From: Halisarca cf. caerulea
Lineage: Eukaryota; Porifera; Demospongiae; Chondrillida; Halisarcidae
Direction: 5' to 3'
Assembly: GCA_963170055.1 (NCBI GenBank)
Contig: CAUJGJ010000040.1
Coordinates: 1,039,401-1,103,400, forward strand
DNA: 64,000 nucleotides
Shown: positions 23,465 to 35,899 of the stretch, one piece after another
Layout of the letters: the number at the start of each line of letters is the position of its first letter
How positions within the stretch are numbered: position 1 is the stretch's first letter
The notes under the pieces: generated by a model
Seen by the model: the letters and a program-made list of their open reading frames with translations, nothing else
Told to the model about the DNA's origin: nothing
The model's database searches: none
Made by a program: the position numbers and the translations under genes

Positions 23465-23812
23465 TCAACAGAGAAAAGGGCACACTACCTAGGGAGTACA
23501 CCTCATTACTTGGCTAAGACTCACCCATAAATTCTTGTTATCTGTTTAGAACATACAAACCATCATCATCATCATCATGTGACATCCCATTTATTTACAA
23601 ATACATGTTATCATCCCATTGTACATCCCATTTATCTAGCATGTTATCCTTACACAATCACCACATATCACCCCCCCCCTTTTTGTATAAAAGCTTTGAG
23701 TTTTCACCCTGTGATATTCCCTGATGAAGGCAACTGTGTTGCCGAAACGTTGGAATTAATATTTTTTCAAATTCTGGCTAGTGTGGACGATTTAGGATTA
23801 ATTGATGGATAT
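23441..23812 (+). mobile_element. Penelope-like 3' part, plus copy (inverted partner)
   Basis: Plus-strand text from 23448 mirrors the minus copy, starting at the codons for DDNTINREKG and continuing through the 3' untranslated part, to about 23797. At 23440-23450 the CGCAG of the palindrome jumps straight to AAGGATGATAAC. Relative to the minus copy, the GIY-YIG region is missing from this one, with short microhomology at the joint. Confidence 0.7.
23721..23748 (+). ncRNA. Hammerhead-ribozyme-like core, copy 2
   Basis: Identical core to the minus-strand copy: CTGATGA, a GGCAA/TTGCC hairpin, GAAAC, at the equivalent place in the inverted partner. Same reservations apply. Confidence 0.35.
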
Positions 23813-23924
23813 ACCTAGCCACAAAGAACTATTTCAAGCATTAAAGTGTGTAAAAGATTTAAAATGAGCCAGAAATTATTTCTGCGAGTCAACATCCTGA
23901 TGTATTTGTCACCCCTTCAGGGCG

Positions 23925-23970
23925 GCAGCCATTTTTTTAGTCGTCTAAAATCTGCTATAATGAGCCTGTG
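23925..23970. repeat. Solo terminus of TIR family A
   Basis: GGCGGCAGCCATTTTTTTAG...GCTATAATGAGCCTGTG matches the family A ends at 1138-1195 and 41041-41099. No partner end is seen. Confidence 0.5.
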
Positions 23971-24003
23971 GAGATCAATGAAATCAGACCTCTAATGACA
24001 TGA

Positions 24004-24325
24004 TCTAAGCATCTATAACTTAGGACAAGTGCAAATAACTCACAGTTGGTACCATAAAAGCGTCACTGTCATGCATGTTCCCTCATTTATCACCCAGCAT
24101 GAAACTAAAATTGTGAAGAACAGCCTAGTTTGGTCACATGTCAGCATGTGACAGAATACTGGTGACAACAGAAACTAAACACGGATTAGGCATTCGTTTA
24201 TGCCCGAAAAAAAGTTTAAAATATAAGATAACTGTGCGACTTGTTTTATTGAGGCACCGAAAATTCACATTTTATCACTATGCAAACTGAGGAGTGCTAT
24301 CATAACAATTCTGGGCATGTCCGAT
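24004..24325. repeat. Left half of the split repeat
   Basis: Aligns with 1-460 apart from the MITE inserted there. The homology stops at about 24325, roughly 295 bp before the ankyrin exon. The right half resumes at about 35440, beyond the gene. Confidence 0.75.
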
Positions 24326-24619
24326 GTGCAATAGGTTGGTTATAGAGGATCAGATCTTGGGCGCAAGTGTTGTCCACTGTATTTGTGCATTTTTGACTAT
24401 GATGGTTTGCTGTGGAATGTTTGAACTGCGTGGGTTCACAAAAGTACCCTGAATTGTGTTCACCTGTTACATCTGGACATGCAGGAGTCTTGTTATTGGC
24501 CTCCAATTTACTATGATGATATTCTCCACTAATTGCTTTTGTAGATGTTAAAAGAAGCCTCACCTGCCTCACACACCAAATATTTGCTGTTAGTGTAATC
24601 CTTTTATCTCAATCTGCAG

Positions 24620-27600
24620 ATGTGTTTACTGGATTTATCAGACTAGCAACTTGACCTATGATAAATACCTATGGCTCTTAATGAACATGGCTGAAACATT
24701 TTCAAGCATCATAGACAACTGTACTCCATTTCACATTGCTACAGGTAGAAGTGAAACACAAGCAGCATTGGAACTGATTGCACATGGAGCAGACAATGCT
24801 GTTGTAGCTGGTAGATTTGGCACACCTCTGCACCAGGCAGCTATTAGGGGTCATCTCACAACATTAAGAGCCCTCCTAGAACATGGTTGCCCACTTGACA
24901 CACTCAGCACCGAGGGTCGCACTGTACTCCATCATGCTGCTTCAGGTGGTAATGTTGATGTTATCAAGGAACTCATTGATAGAGGTTGTGATGTTAATGC
25001 TACTGATGAAGACAACTGTACTCCACTTCACTATGCTGCAGCTTGCATTAAAACAGAAGCAGCATTGGAACTGATTAGACATGGAGCAGACAATGCTGTT
25101 GTAGCTGGTAGATTTGGCACACCTCTGCACCAGGCAGCTATTAGGGGTCATCTCACAACATTAAGAGCCCTCCTAGAACATGGTTGCCCACTTGACACAC
25201 TCAGCACCGAGGGTCGCACTGTACTCCATCATGCTGCTGAAGGTGGTAATGTTGATGTTATCAAGGAACTCATTGATAGAGGTTGTGATGTTAATGCTAC
25301 TGATGAAGACAACTGGATTCCACTTCACAGTGCTGCAGCTAAAGGGAAAACAGAAGCAGCATTGGAACTGATTAGACATGAAGCAGACAATGCTGTTGTA
25401 GCTGGTAGATTTGGCACACCTCTACACCAGGCAGCTATTGGGGGTCATCTCACAACATTAAGAGCCCTCCTAGAACATGGTTGCCCACTTGACACACTCA
25501 GCACCGAGGGTACCACTGTACTCCATCATGCTGCTTCAGGTGGTAATGTTGATGTTATCAAGGAACTCATTGATAGAGGTTGTGATGTTAATGCTACTGA
25601 TGAAGACAACTGGATTCCACTTCACAGTGCTGCAGCTGAAGGTAAAACAGAAGCAGCATTGGAACTGATTGCACATGGAGCAGACAATGCTGTTGTAGCT
25701 GGTAGATTTGGCACACCTCTACACCAGGCAGCTATTGGGGGTCATCTCACAACATTAAGAGCCCTCCTAGAACATGGTTGCCCACTTGACACACTCAGCA
25801 CCGAGGGTTGGACTGTACTCCATCATGCTGCTTCAGGTGGTAATGTTGATGTTATCAAGGAACTCATTGATAGAGGTTGTGATGTTAATGCTACTGATGA
25901 AGACAACTGGACTCCACTTCACAGTGCTGCAGCTGAAGGTAAAAGAGAAGCAGCATTGGAACTGATTAGACATGGAGCAGACAATGCTGTTGTAGCTGGT
26001 AGATTTGACACACCTTCACACCAGGCAGCTATTAGGGGTCATTTCACAACATTAAGAGCCCTCCTAGAACATGGTTGCCCACTTGACACACTCAGCACCG
26101 AGGGTCGCACTGTACTCCATCATGCTGCTGAAGGTGGTAATGTTGATGTTATCAAGGAACGCATTTATAGAGGTTGTGATGTTAATGCTACTGATGAAGA
26201 CAACTGGACTCCACTTCACAGTGCTGCAGCTAAAGGGAAAACAGAAGCAGCATTGGAACTGATTAGACATGGAGCTGACAATGCTGTTGTAGCTGGTAGA
26301 TTTGGCACACCTCTACACCAGGCAGCTATTGGGGGTCATCTCACAACATTAAGAGCCCTCCTAGAACATGGTTGCCCACTTGACACACTCAGCACCAAAG
26401 GTCGCACTGTACTCCATCATGCTGCTTCAGGTGGTAATGATGATGTTATCAAGGAACTCATTGATAGAGGTTGTGATGTTAATGCTACTGATGAAGACAA
26501 CTGGACTCCACTTCACAGTGCTGCAGCTCACGGTAAAACAGAAGCAGCATTGGAACTGATTGCACATGGAACAGACAATGCTGTTGTAGCTGGTAGATTT
26601 GGCACACCTCTGCACCAGGCAGCTATTAGGGGTCATCTCACAACATTAAGAGCCCTCCTAGAACATGGTTGCCCACTTGACACACTCAGCACCAAGGGTC
26701 GCACTGTACTCCATCATGCTGCTTCAGGTGGTAATGTTGATGTTATCAAGGAACTCATTGATAGAGGTTGTGATGTTAATGCTACTGATAAAGACAACTG
26801 GATTCCACTTCACAGTGCTGCAGCTAAAGGGAAAACAGAAGCAGCATTGGAACTGATTAGACATGAAGCAGACAATGCTGTTGTAGCTGGTAGATTTGGC
26901 ACACCTCTACACCAGGCAGCTATTGGGGGTCATCTCACAACATTAAGAGCCCTCCTAGAACATGGTTGCCCACTTGACACACTCAGCACCGAGGGTACCA
27001 CTGTACTCCATCATGCTGCTTCAGGTGGTAATGTTGATGTTATCAAGGAACTCATTGATAGAGGTTGTGATGTTAATGCTACTGATGAAGACAACTGGAT
27101 TCCACTTCACTATGCTGCAGCTTGCGGTAAAACAGAAGCAGCATTGGAACTGATTAGACATGGAGCAGACAATGCTGTTGTAGCTGGTAGATTTGGCACA
27201 CCTCTGCACCAGGCAGCTATTAGGGGTCATCTCACAACATTAAGAGCCCTCCTAGAACATGGTTGCCCACTTGACACACTCAGCACCAAGGGTCGCACTG
27301 TACTCCATCATGCTGCTGAAGGTGGTAATGTTGATGTTATCAAGGAACTCATTGATAGAGGTTGTGATGTTAATGCTACTGATGAAGACAACTGGATTCC
27401 ACTTCACAGTGCTGCAGCTAAAGGGAAAACAGAAGCAGCATTGGAACTGATTAGACATGAAGCAGACAATGCTGTTGTAGCTGGTAGATTTGGCACACCT
27501 CTACACCAGGCAGCTATTGGGGGTCATCTCACAACATTAAGAGCCCTCCTAGAACATGGTTGCCCACTTGACACACTCAGCACCGAGGGTACCACTGTAC

Positions 27601-30600
27601 TCCATCATGCTGCTTCAGGTGGTAATGTTGATGTTATCAAGGAACTCATTGATAGAGGTTGTGATGTTAATGCTACTGATGAAGACAACTGGATTCCACT
27701 TCACTATGCTGCAGCTTGCGGTAAAACAGAAGCAGCATTGGAACTGATTAGACATGGAGCAGACAATGCTGTTGTAGCTGGTAGATTTGGCACACCTCTG
27801 CACCAGGCAGCTATTAGGGGTCATCTCACAACATTAAGAGCCCTCCTAGAACATGGTTGCCCACTTGACACACTCAGCACCAAGGGTCGCACTGTACTCC
27901 ATCATGCTGCTTCAGGTGGTAATGTTGATGTTATCAAGGAACTCATTGATAGAGGTTGTGATGTTAATGCTACTGATAAAGACAACTGGATTCCACTTCA
28001 CAGTGCTGCAGCTAAAGGGAAAACAGAAGCAGCATTGGAACTGATTAGACATGAAGCAGACAATGCTGTTGTAGCTGGTAGATTTGGCACACCTCTACAC
28101 CAGGTAGCTATTGGGGGTCATCTCACAACATTAAGAGCCCTCCTAGAACATGGTTGCCCACTTGACACACTCAGCACCGAGGGTACCACTGTACTCCATC
28201 ATGCTGCTTCAGGTGGTAATGTTGATGTTATCAAGGAACTCATTGATAGAGGTTGTGATGTTAATGCTACTGATGAAGACAACTGGATTCCACTTCACTA
28301 TGCTGCAGCTTGCGGTAAAACAGAAGCAGCATTGGAACTGATTAGACATGGAGCAGACAATGCTGTTGTAGCTGGTAGATTTGGCACACCTCTACACCAG
28401 GCAGCTATTGGGGGTCATCTCACAACATTAAGAGCCCTCCTAGAACATGGTTGCCCACTTGACACACTCAGCACCAAGGGTCGCACTGTACTCCATCATG
28501 CTGCTTCAGGTGGTAATATTGATGTTATCAAGGAACTCATTGATAGAGGTTGTGATGTTAATGCTACTGATGAAGACAACTTGACTCCACTTCACAGTGC
28601 TGCAGCTCACGGTAAAACAGAAGCAGCATTGGAACTGATTGCACATGGAACAGACAATGCTGTTGTAGCTGGTAGATTTGGCACACCTCTGCACCAGGCA
28701 GCTATTGGGGGTCATCTCACAACATTAAGAGCCCTCCTAGAACATGGTTGCCCACTTGACACACTCAGCACCAAGGGTCGCACTGTACTCCATCATGCTG
28801 CTGAAGGTGGTAATGTTGATGTTATCAAGGAACTCATTGATAGAGGTTGTGATGTTAATGCTACTGATGAAGACAACTGGATTCCACTTCACAGTGCTGC
28901 AGCTAAAGGGAAAACAGAAGCAGCATTGGAACTGATTAGACATGGAGCAGACAATGCTGTTGTAGCTGGTAGATTTGGCACACCTCTACACCAGGTAGCT
29001 ATTGGGGGTCATCTCACAACATTAAGAGCCCTCCTAGAACATGGTTGCCCACTTGACACACTCAGCACCGAGGGTACCACTGTACTCCATCATGCTGCTT
29101 CAGGTGGTAATGTTGATGTTATCAAGGAACTCATTGATAGAGGTTGTGATGTTAATGCTACTGATGAAGACAACTGGATTCCACTTCACTATGCTGCAGC
29201 TTGCGGTAAAACAGAAGCAGCATTGGAACTGATTAGACATGGAGCAGACAATGCTGTTGTAGCTGGTAAATTTGGCACACCTCTACACCAGGCAGCTATT
29301 GGGGGTCATCTCACAACATTAAGAGCCCTCCTAGAACATGGTTGCCCACTTGACACACTCAGCACCAAGGGTCGCACTGTACTCCATCATGCTGCTTCAG
29401 GTGGTAATATTGATGTTATCAAGGAACTCATTGATAGAGGTTGTGATGTTAATGCTACTGATGAAGACAACTTGACTCCACTTCACAGTGCTGCAGCTCA
29501 CGGTAAAACAGAAGCAGCATTGGAACTGATTGCACATGGAACAGACAATGCTGTTGTAGCTGGTAGATTTGGCACACCTCTGCACCAGGCAGCTATTAGG
29601 GGTCATCTCACAACATTAAGAGCCCTCCTAGAACATGGTTGCCCACTTGACACACTCAGCACCAAGGGTCGCACTGTACTCCATCATGCTGCTGAAGGTG
29701 GTAATGTTGATGTTATCAAGGAACTCATTGATAGAGGTTGTGATGTTAATGCTACTGATGAAGACAACTGGATTCCACTTCACAGTGCTGCAGCTAAAGG
29801 GAAAACAGAAGCAGCATTGGAACTGATTAGACATGGAGCAGACAATGCTGTTGTAGCTGGTAGATTTGGCACACCTCTACACCAGGCAGCTATTGGGGGT
29901 CATCTCACAACATTAAGAGCCCTCCTAGAACATGGTTGCCCACTTGACACACTCAGCACCGAGGGTACCACTGTACTCCATCATGCTGCTTCAGGTGGTA
30001 ATGTTGATGTTATCAAGGAACTCATTGATAGAGGTTGTGATGTTAATGCTACTGATGAAGACAACTGGATTCCACTTCACTATGCTGCAGCTTGCGGTAA
30101 AACAGAAGCAGCATTGGAACTGATTAGACATGGAGCAGACAATGCTGTTGTAGCTGGTAGATTTGGCACACCTCTACACCAGGCAGCTATTGGGGGTCAT
30201 CTCACAACATTAAGAGCCCTCCTAGAACATGGTTGCCCACTTGACACACTCAGCACCAAGGGTCGCACTGTACTCCATCATGCTGCTTCAGGTGGTAATA
30301 TTGATGTTATCAAGGAACTCATTGATAGAGGTTGTGATGTTAATGCTACTGATGAAGACAACTTGACTCCACTTCACAGTGCTGCAGCTCACGGTAAAAC
30401 AGAAGCAGCATTGGAACTGATTGCACATGGAACAGACAATGCTGTTGTAGCTGGTAGATTTGGCACACCTCTGCACCAGGCAGCTATTGGGGGTCATCTC
30501 ACAACATTAAGAGCCCTCCTAGAACATGGTTGCCCACTTGACACACTCAGCACCAAGGGTCGCACTGTACTCCATCATGCTGCTGAAGGTGGTAATGTTG

Positions 30601-33600
30601 ATGTTATCAAGGAACTCATTGATAGAGGTTGTGATGTTAATGCTACTGATGAAGACAACTGGATTCCACTTCACAGTGCTGCAGCTAAAGGGAAAACAGA
30701 AGCAGCATTGGAACTGATTAGACATGGAGCAGACAATGCTGTTGTAGCTGGTAGATTTGGCACACCTCTACACCAGGTAGCTATTGGGGGTCATCTCACA
30801 ACATTAAGAGCCCTCCTAGAACATGGTTGCCCACTTGACACACTCAGCACCGAGGGTACCACTGTACTCCATCATGCTGCTTCAGGTGGTAATGTTGATG
30901 TTATCAAGGAACTCATTGATAGAGGTTGTGATGTTAATGCTACTGATGAAGACAACTGGATTCCACTTCACTATGCTGCAGCTTGCGGTAAAACAGAAGC
31001 AGCATTGGAACTGATTAGACATGGAGCAGACAATGCTGTTGTAGCTGGTAAATTTGGCACACCTCTACACCAGGCAGCTATTGGGGGTCATCTCACAACA
31101 TTAAGAGCCCTCCTAGAACATGGTTGCCCACTTGACACACTCAGCACCAAGGGTCGCACTGTACTCCATCATGCTGCTTCAGGTGGTAATATTGATGTTA
31201 TCAAGGAACTCATTGATAGAGGTTGTGATGTTAATGCTACTGATGAAGACAACTTGACTCCACTTCACAGTGCTGCAGCTCACGGTAAAACAGAAGCAGC
31301 ATTGGAACTGATTGCACATGGAACAGACAATGCTGTTGTAGCTGGTAGATTTGGCACACCTCTGCACCAGGCAGCTATTAGGGGTCATCTCACAACATTA
31401 AGAGCCCTCCTAGAACATGGTTGCCCACTTGACACACTCAGCACCAAGGGTCGCACTGTACTCCATCATGCTGCTGAAGGTGGTAATGTTGATGTTATCA
31501 AGGAACTCATTGATAGAGGTTGTGATGTTAATGCTACTGATGAAGACAACTGGATTCCACTTCACAGTGCTGCAGCTAAAGGGAAAACAGAAGCAGCATT
31601 GGAACTGATTAGACATGGAGCAGACAATGCTGTTGTAGCTGGTAGATTTGGCACACCTCTACACCAGGCAGCTATTGGGGGTCATCTCACAACATTAAGA
31701 GCCCTCCTAGAACATGGTTGCCCACTTGACACACTCAGCACCGAGGGTACCACTGTACTCCATCATGCTGCTTCAGGTGGTAATGTTGATGTTATCAAGG
31801 AACTCATTGATAGAGGTTGTGATGTTAATGCTACTGATGAAGACAACTGGATTCCACTTCACTATGCTGCAGCTTGCGGTAAAACAGAAGCAGCATTGGA
31901 ACTGATTAGACATGGAGCAGACAATGCTGTTGTAGCTGGTAGATTTGGCACACCTCTACACCAGGCAGCTATTGGGGGTCATCTCACAACATTAAGAGCC
32001 CTCCTAGAACATGGTTGCCCACTTGACACACTCAGCACCAAGGGTCGCACTGTACTCCATCATGCTGCTTCAGGTGGTAATATTGATGTTATCAAGGAAC
32101 TCATTGATAGAGGTTGTGATGTTAATGCTACTGATGAAGACAACTTGACTCCACTTCACAGTGCTGCAGCTCACGGTAAAACAGAAGCAGCATTGGAACT
32201 GATTGCACATGGAACAGACAATGCTGTTGTAGCTGGTAGATTTGGCACACCTCTGCACCAGGCAGCTATTGGGGGTCATCTCACAACATTAAGAGCCCTC
32301 CTAGAACATGGTTGCCCACTTGACACACTCAGCACCAAGGGTCGCACTGTACTCCATCATGCTGCTGAAGGTGGTAATGTTGATGTTATCAAGGAACTCA
32401 TTGATAGAGGTTGTGATGTTAATGCTACTGATGAAGACAACTGGATTCCACTTCACAGTGCTGCAGCTAAAGGGAAAACAGAAGCAGCATTGGAACTGAT
32501 TAGACATGGAGCAGACAATGCCGTAGTAGCTAATTACTATGGCACACCTCTACACCAGGCAGTTTGTACTAATCAAGTGTCCACAGTGCAAGCATTATTA
32601 AGATGTGGATGTTCCATTGATGCAGTTACAGCTGGCACTGGATTCATAAATAGACCAGGGATAGGCAGTATTAAAGTAGTCAAGGATATTGTAAATTGGA
32701 GTTCATTACATGATGCAGCATATGAAGGAGCAACTGAAGCAGGATTAGAGTTGATTGAAAATGATACTAACTTACGCATTGTTGCTGGCTTAGATGGCAC
32801 ACCATTTCAACAAGCTTGTTTGTATGGTAGAATGGATTTGATAAAGTCTATTCTTACACAAGATTGCAGTGTGATTAATGTACTTAACAGTATAAATGGA
32901 ACTCCCCTTCATGCTGCAGCTCAAGGTAATTATCCTGAGGTTATTAAACGTCTCTTAGATCACAATGTACCAATCAATGCTGTTGACATGTATGGTCTCA
33001 CACCACTTCACTATGCTGCTGCAATAGGAGGATGGGAGGCTTATTGCATCCTAGTTGAGAATGGTGCAGATGTTCATTATGAAGCACCAGGTTTTGGGAC
33101 TCCTTTATACTTGGCTCATGTAATGGGAAATGAGAAAATTACTGCACACTGTCAGTTGGAATCACAGCAATTCATTGAGGAGTACTCTTGCATTAGTTTC
33201 ATAGGAGTTACAAGTATAGAGTACTCCATTGTGTGGAATCTTTCACAAGATACTAACAGTACACACTTTGACCAAGCTATAGACTTGCTGAGGAGAAATT
33301 TATCATCTGTCAATATTCATAATTTGATATATCTTGGAGCATTATTTGGTAGCTACAAGATACTTGATTCAATAGAGTGCATTCTGAGGGATGACCATGC
33401 AGCAAAGAAGTCTTTTGTGTCCACCAAGTCAACCCTCACTGTTGACTGTGTCAGGTGGATATTTAAACTGTCAGATACAGACCTAATTGTTGCGAATGCA
33501 CTGACACATGGGAAGATTCTCAGTCCTTTTCACTTGAGTATGATATCACGGAAATACTATATTGAGAGAAGTCACCTTATACTACACTGGGCACCCCATC

Positions 33601-35009
33601 TATATTGTGACTTTGTTTCTAAACTGCTGTCCAAACCCTTCCTACGTCAGCATTATTGTGGATCTCAATCCAGCAATTGGTCCATTCATCCCATTCATTT
33701 AGCAGATCGCCTGCATCTGCCAGATATAGCTAGTGTACTTCACAAGGCTGGTTTAGGAGGAGTCTACCTACCTTTTGAAAGCAGTCATACAGTGGTACCA
33801 ACATTACCTGCTGTGATGGTCATGTTGAGGCAGATTCACAGTTCAGGTACAGTATCAGTAGCAGAAATCAGTGTGTGTTTGAAGCATCAATTAAGCATTT
33901 TAGGTACAAGTAATGAACATGATGATGAGGCTCTGTTTGAGCAGAAACCACAGAAAAGTCAAGTGATGAAGTACATTGTCCAGCAGACCAAACACAGCTA
34001 CACTTGTAATGATCATGAAAATATTTACTACTCACTCGATATGACTGACCCAATAAACTTGGGTGAACTGTGTACACTGAAGCAATTGCTCTTCTATTGG
34101 TTGGAGAATGGTACTAGACCAACATGGACACAACTCCTGGATGTCCTCGATGCGTATGAAACAGCTAAGACAATGAGAGCCATTAGAAAGTCTATATCTG
34201 ACAGCCTACACAGAACTAACCCGAGATCCATATCATCATTGACTGAAACAATTAGGCCACCTGCTCCTTACCCCTTACCTGATAATCAATTAATTCTTGC
34301 ACATTCACCACTCATTAGACATTCCATGAAACCTGTCCCAAGTACCTTGGAGGTACAATACCCAATAACACTACAAAGTGCTCCTACTGACAAGGAACTC
34401 ATAGATATAGTTCTCCCAACGGTTCACACTGAATGGTACAATTTCGGATTGTACCTTGGAGTTAAGCCTCATGTTCTTGATGGGATTCGTAAGAACAACA
34501 GAGCACAAGTTGTGGATTGTTGTACTGAAGTTGTGAGACATTGGACATGCTACATTCACAATGCTGGACAGAAGAGGAGAAGCTGGAACAATGTAGTGAT
34601 TTCTGCCATCAAGGCTGTTGGATGTCACCAAGTGCGTGACATCCTCACGAAGTTCAACTTTAAAGAAAGTGATTTGTTGTATGATGACTTTCCTAAGCCA
34701 AGTCTCATCTCATATGAAAGTATTCCTGAACTTGTTCATTTGGTCGAGTATGTTATACCGCAGATTGTAGGTAACTGGACGAGAATTATACTCTCACTGG
34801 GTGTACATAGTGGACATGTGCACAGTTTACGGCAAAATTTCCACGATGACTTTGATTCCTGCAGAGAAGCATTCAACCAGCTGTTGTCAGGAAGAGGTGT
34901 AGCAGGTGTCCACACTCCAATCACATGGCACTGTATATTTGATGCTATCACTGAACATGTTGGTCCACGTATTACAGACAAGATTAAAAAGTCTGTGAGT
35001 AACCAGTAG
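24620..35009 (+). CDS. Giant ankyrin-repeat protein with C-terminal Death-like domains
   Basis: An uninterrupted frame of about 3,450 codons. The first methionines are ATG at 24681 and 24687 (AACATGG, good context). The frame is also open back to a polypyrimidine-CAG acceptor ending at 24619, just after an in-frame TAG at 24591, so this may be a terminal exon of a longer gene. Residues ~10-2625 are about 79 ankyrin repeats in 26 near-identical 99-residue blocks of three (TPLHQAA, TVLHHAA, IPLHSAA types). About six degenerate repeats follow to ~2830, then a unique region. The C-terminus has two Death-fold-like segments (~3243-3340, with LGVKPHVLDGIRKNN; ~3355-3450, with LGVHSGHVHSLRQNF), and possibly the tail of a third near 3130-3175 (FYWLENGTRPTWTQLLDVL). 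Ankyrin-Death proteins act as cytoplasmic adaptors in innate immune or apoptotic signalling; ligand and partners here are unknown. No polyadenylation AATAAA was seen close downstream. Confidence 0.9.
24796..32518 (+). repeat. 297-bp tandem array with 891-bp and 1,782-bp higher-order periods
   Basis: Twenty-six units of 297 bp (three ankyrin repeats each) run without a frame break. From about 27.8 kb, unit types recur every three units (891 bp). Minor variants (AIGGH/AIRGH, QAA/QVA, GRF/GKF) alternate in step to give an exact-looking 1,782-bp period over two cycles, 28744-30525 and 30526-32307. The array ends where AVVANYYGTPLH begins. Confidence 0.9.
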
Positions 35010-35409
35010 TGCTTCATGTAAAAGTCACATCACAAGAAAATATCATGTGTGATGACAATATGCATCTTCACAGCTTTCCACTATATATAATTCATCGCAA
35101 CAAGATAAACAAGATGAAAATACCTTTTCTGTTAGTATAGCTCTGATGTATGCCATGTTGTTCTGTACTTTACATTTCAAAAATACACATGCATGTTTAT
35201 GTGTACATTTAGTGATAGACATGTACTGTTTTTATCTGGATATGTACATTTAGCAATAGACATGTTATACATTAACTTCTTGCCTTTATGGTACTGTTTT
35301 TTATCTGGATATCTGGTGTGTAAGATTTGGATAATAATATTTTTATGCATGGTGTAGGCATGGAAAATGTTACATTTTATTACATGCAGTCAAATATTAT
35401 GGAGTGCTT

Positions 35410-35890
35410 GAACAAGAGAATGGATTGAGGGTAAATAATAGTAAGGTGGGAATGGGGTAAGTGCTGGTTGGAATGGAGTGAGTAACATTGCTTTGGGGAA
35501 CAGGGTGAGAAGCAGCAGTACTGGTGGGAATGAGTACCAGTGCTGGTGAGAATGGTGATGAATCATAGCTGTACTGTTGGGAATGGGTGTGTAGCAGTAT
35601 TGGTGGGAATTGGGTGAGTAATAACCGTGTGCTGGTGGGAATGGGGTGAGTAGCAATACTGGTGGGAATGGGGTGAGTAGCAGTGCTGGTGGGAATGGGG
35701 TGAGTAGTGCTGGTGGGAATGGGGTGAGTACCAGTACTGGTGGGAATGCACAAGGGTGTTATGTCTGTATGCCAAAAAGACAACATTATACATCTTCACA
35801 AAAGGGAATGTTCATAATGCACCTGTATAGCTCAATTTTGGTGATGACATTTACATTAGTATAATATGGGAAAGATGTTTGTGGAACATG
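35410..35890. repeat. Right half of the split repeat with minisatellite
   Basis: The minisatellite (35440-35760) has the same GGTGGGAATGGGGTGAGTAGCAGT unit as 470-800. It is followed by the same unique tail (TGTTATGTCTG, GGGAATGTTCATAATGCA, GATGACATTTACATTA, GTGGAACATGTTA). Homology ends at about 35895. Confidence 0.8.
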
Positions 35891-35899
35891 TTACTACAG

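Noticed and set aside
24883..32508. Dozens of 63-69-residue open frames on both strands, one per 297-bp unit
   Set aside because: They repeat because the DNA unit repeats. All overlap the real ankyrin frame and contain no independent start or domain.
24620..35009. Bacterial-type ankyrin effector or symbiont contamination
   Set aside because: The frame is preceded by a good splice acceptor, ends in animal-type Death-like domains and is embedded among eukaryotic transposons.
24004..35890. Flanking homologous halves interpreted as LTRs of a retrotransposon carrying the ankyrin gene
   Set aside because: The left and right flanks are different parts of one repeat, not copies of each other, so they cannot be LTRs. 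No gag or pol is present.
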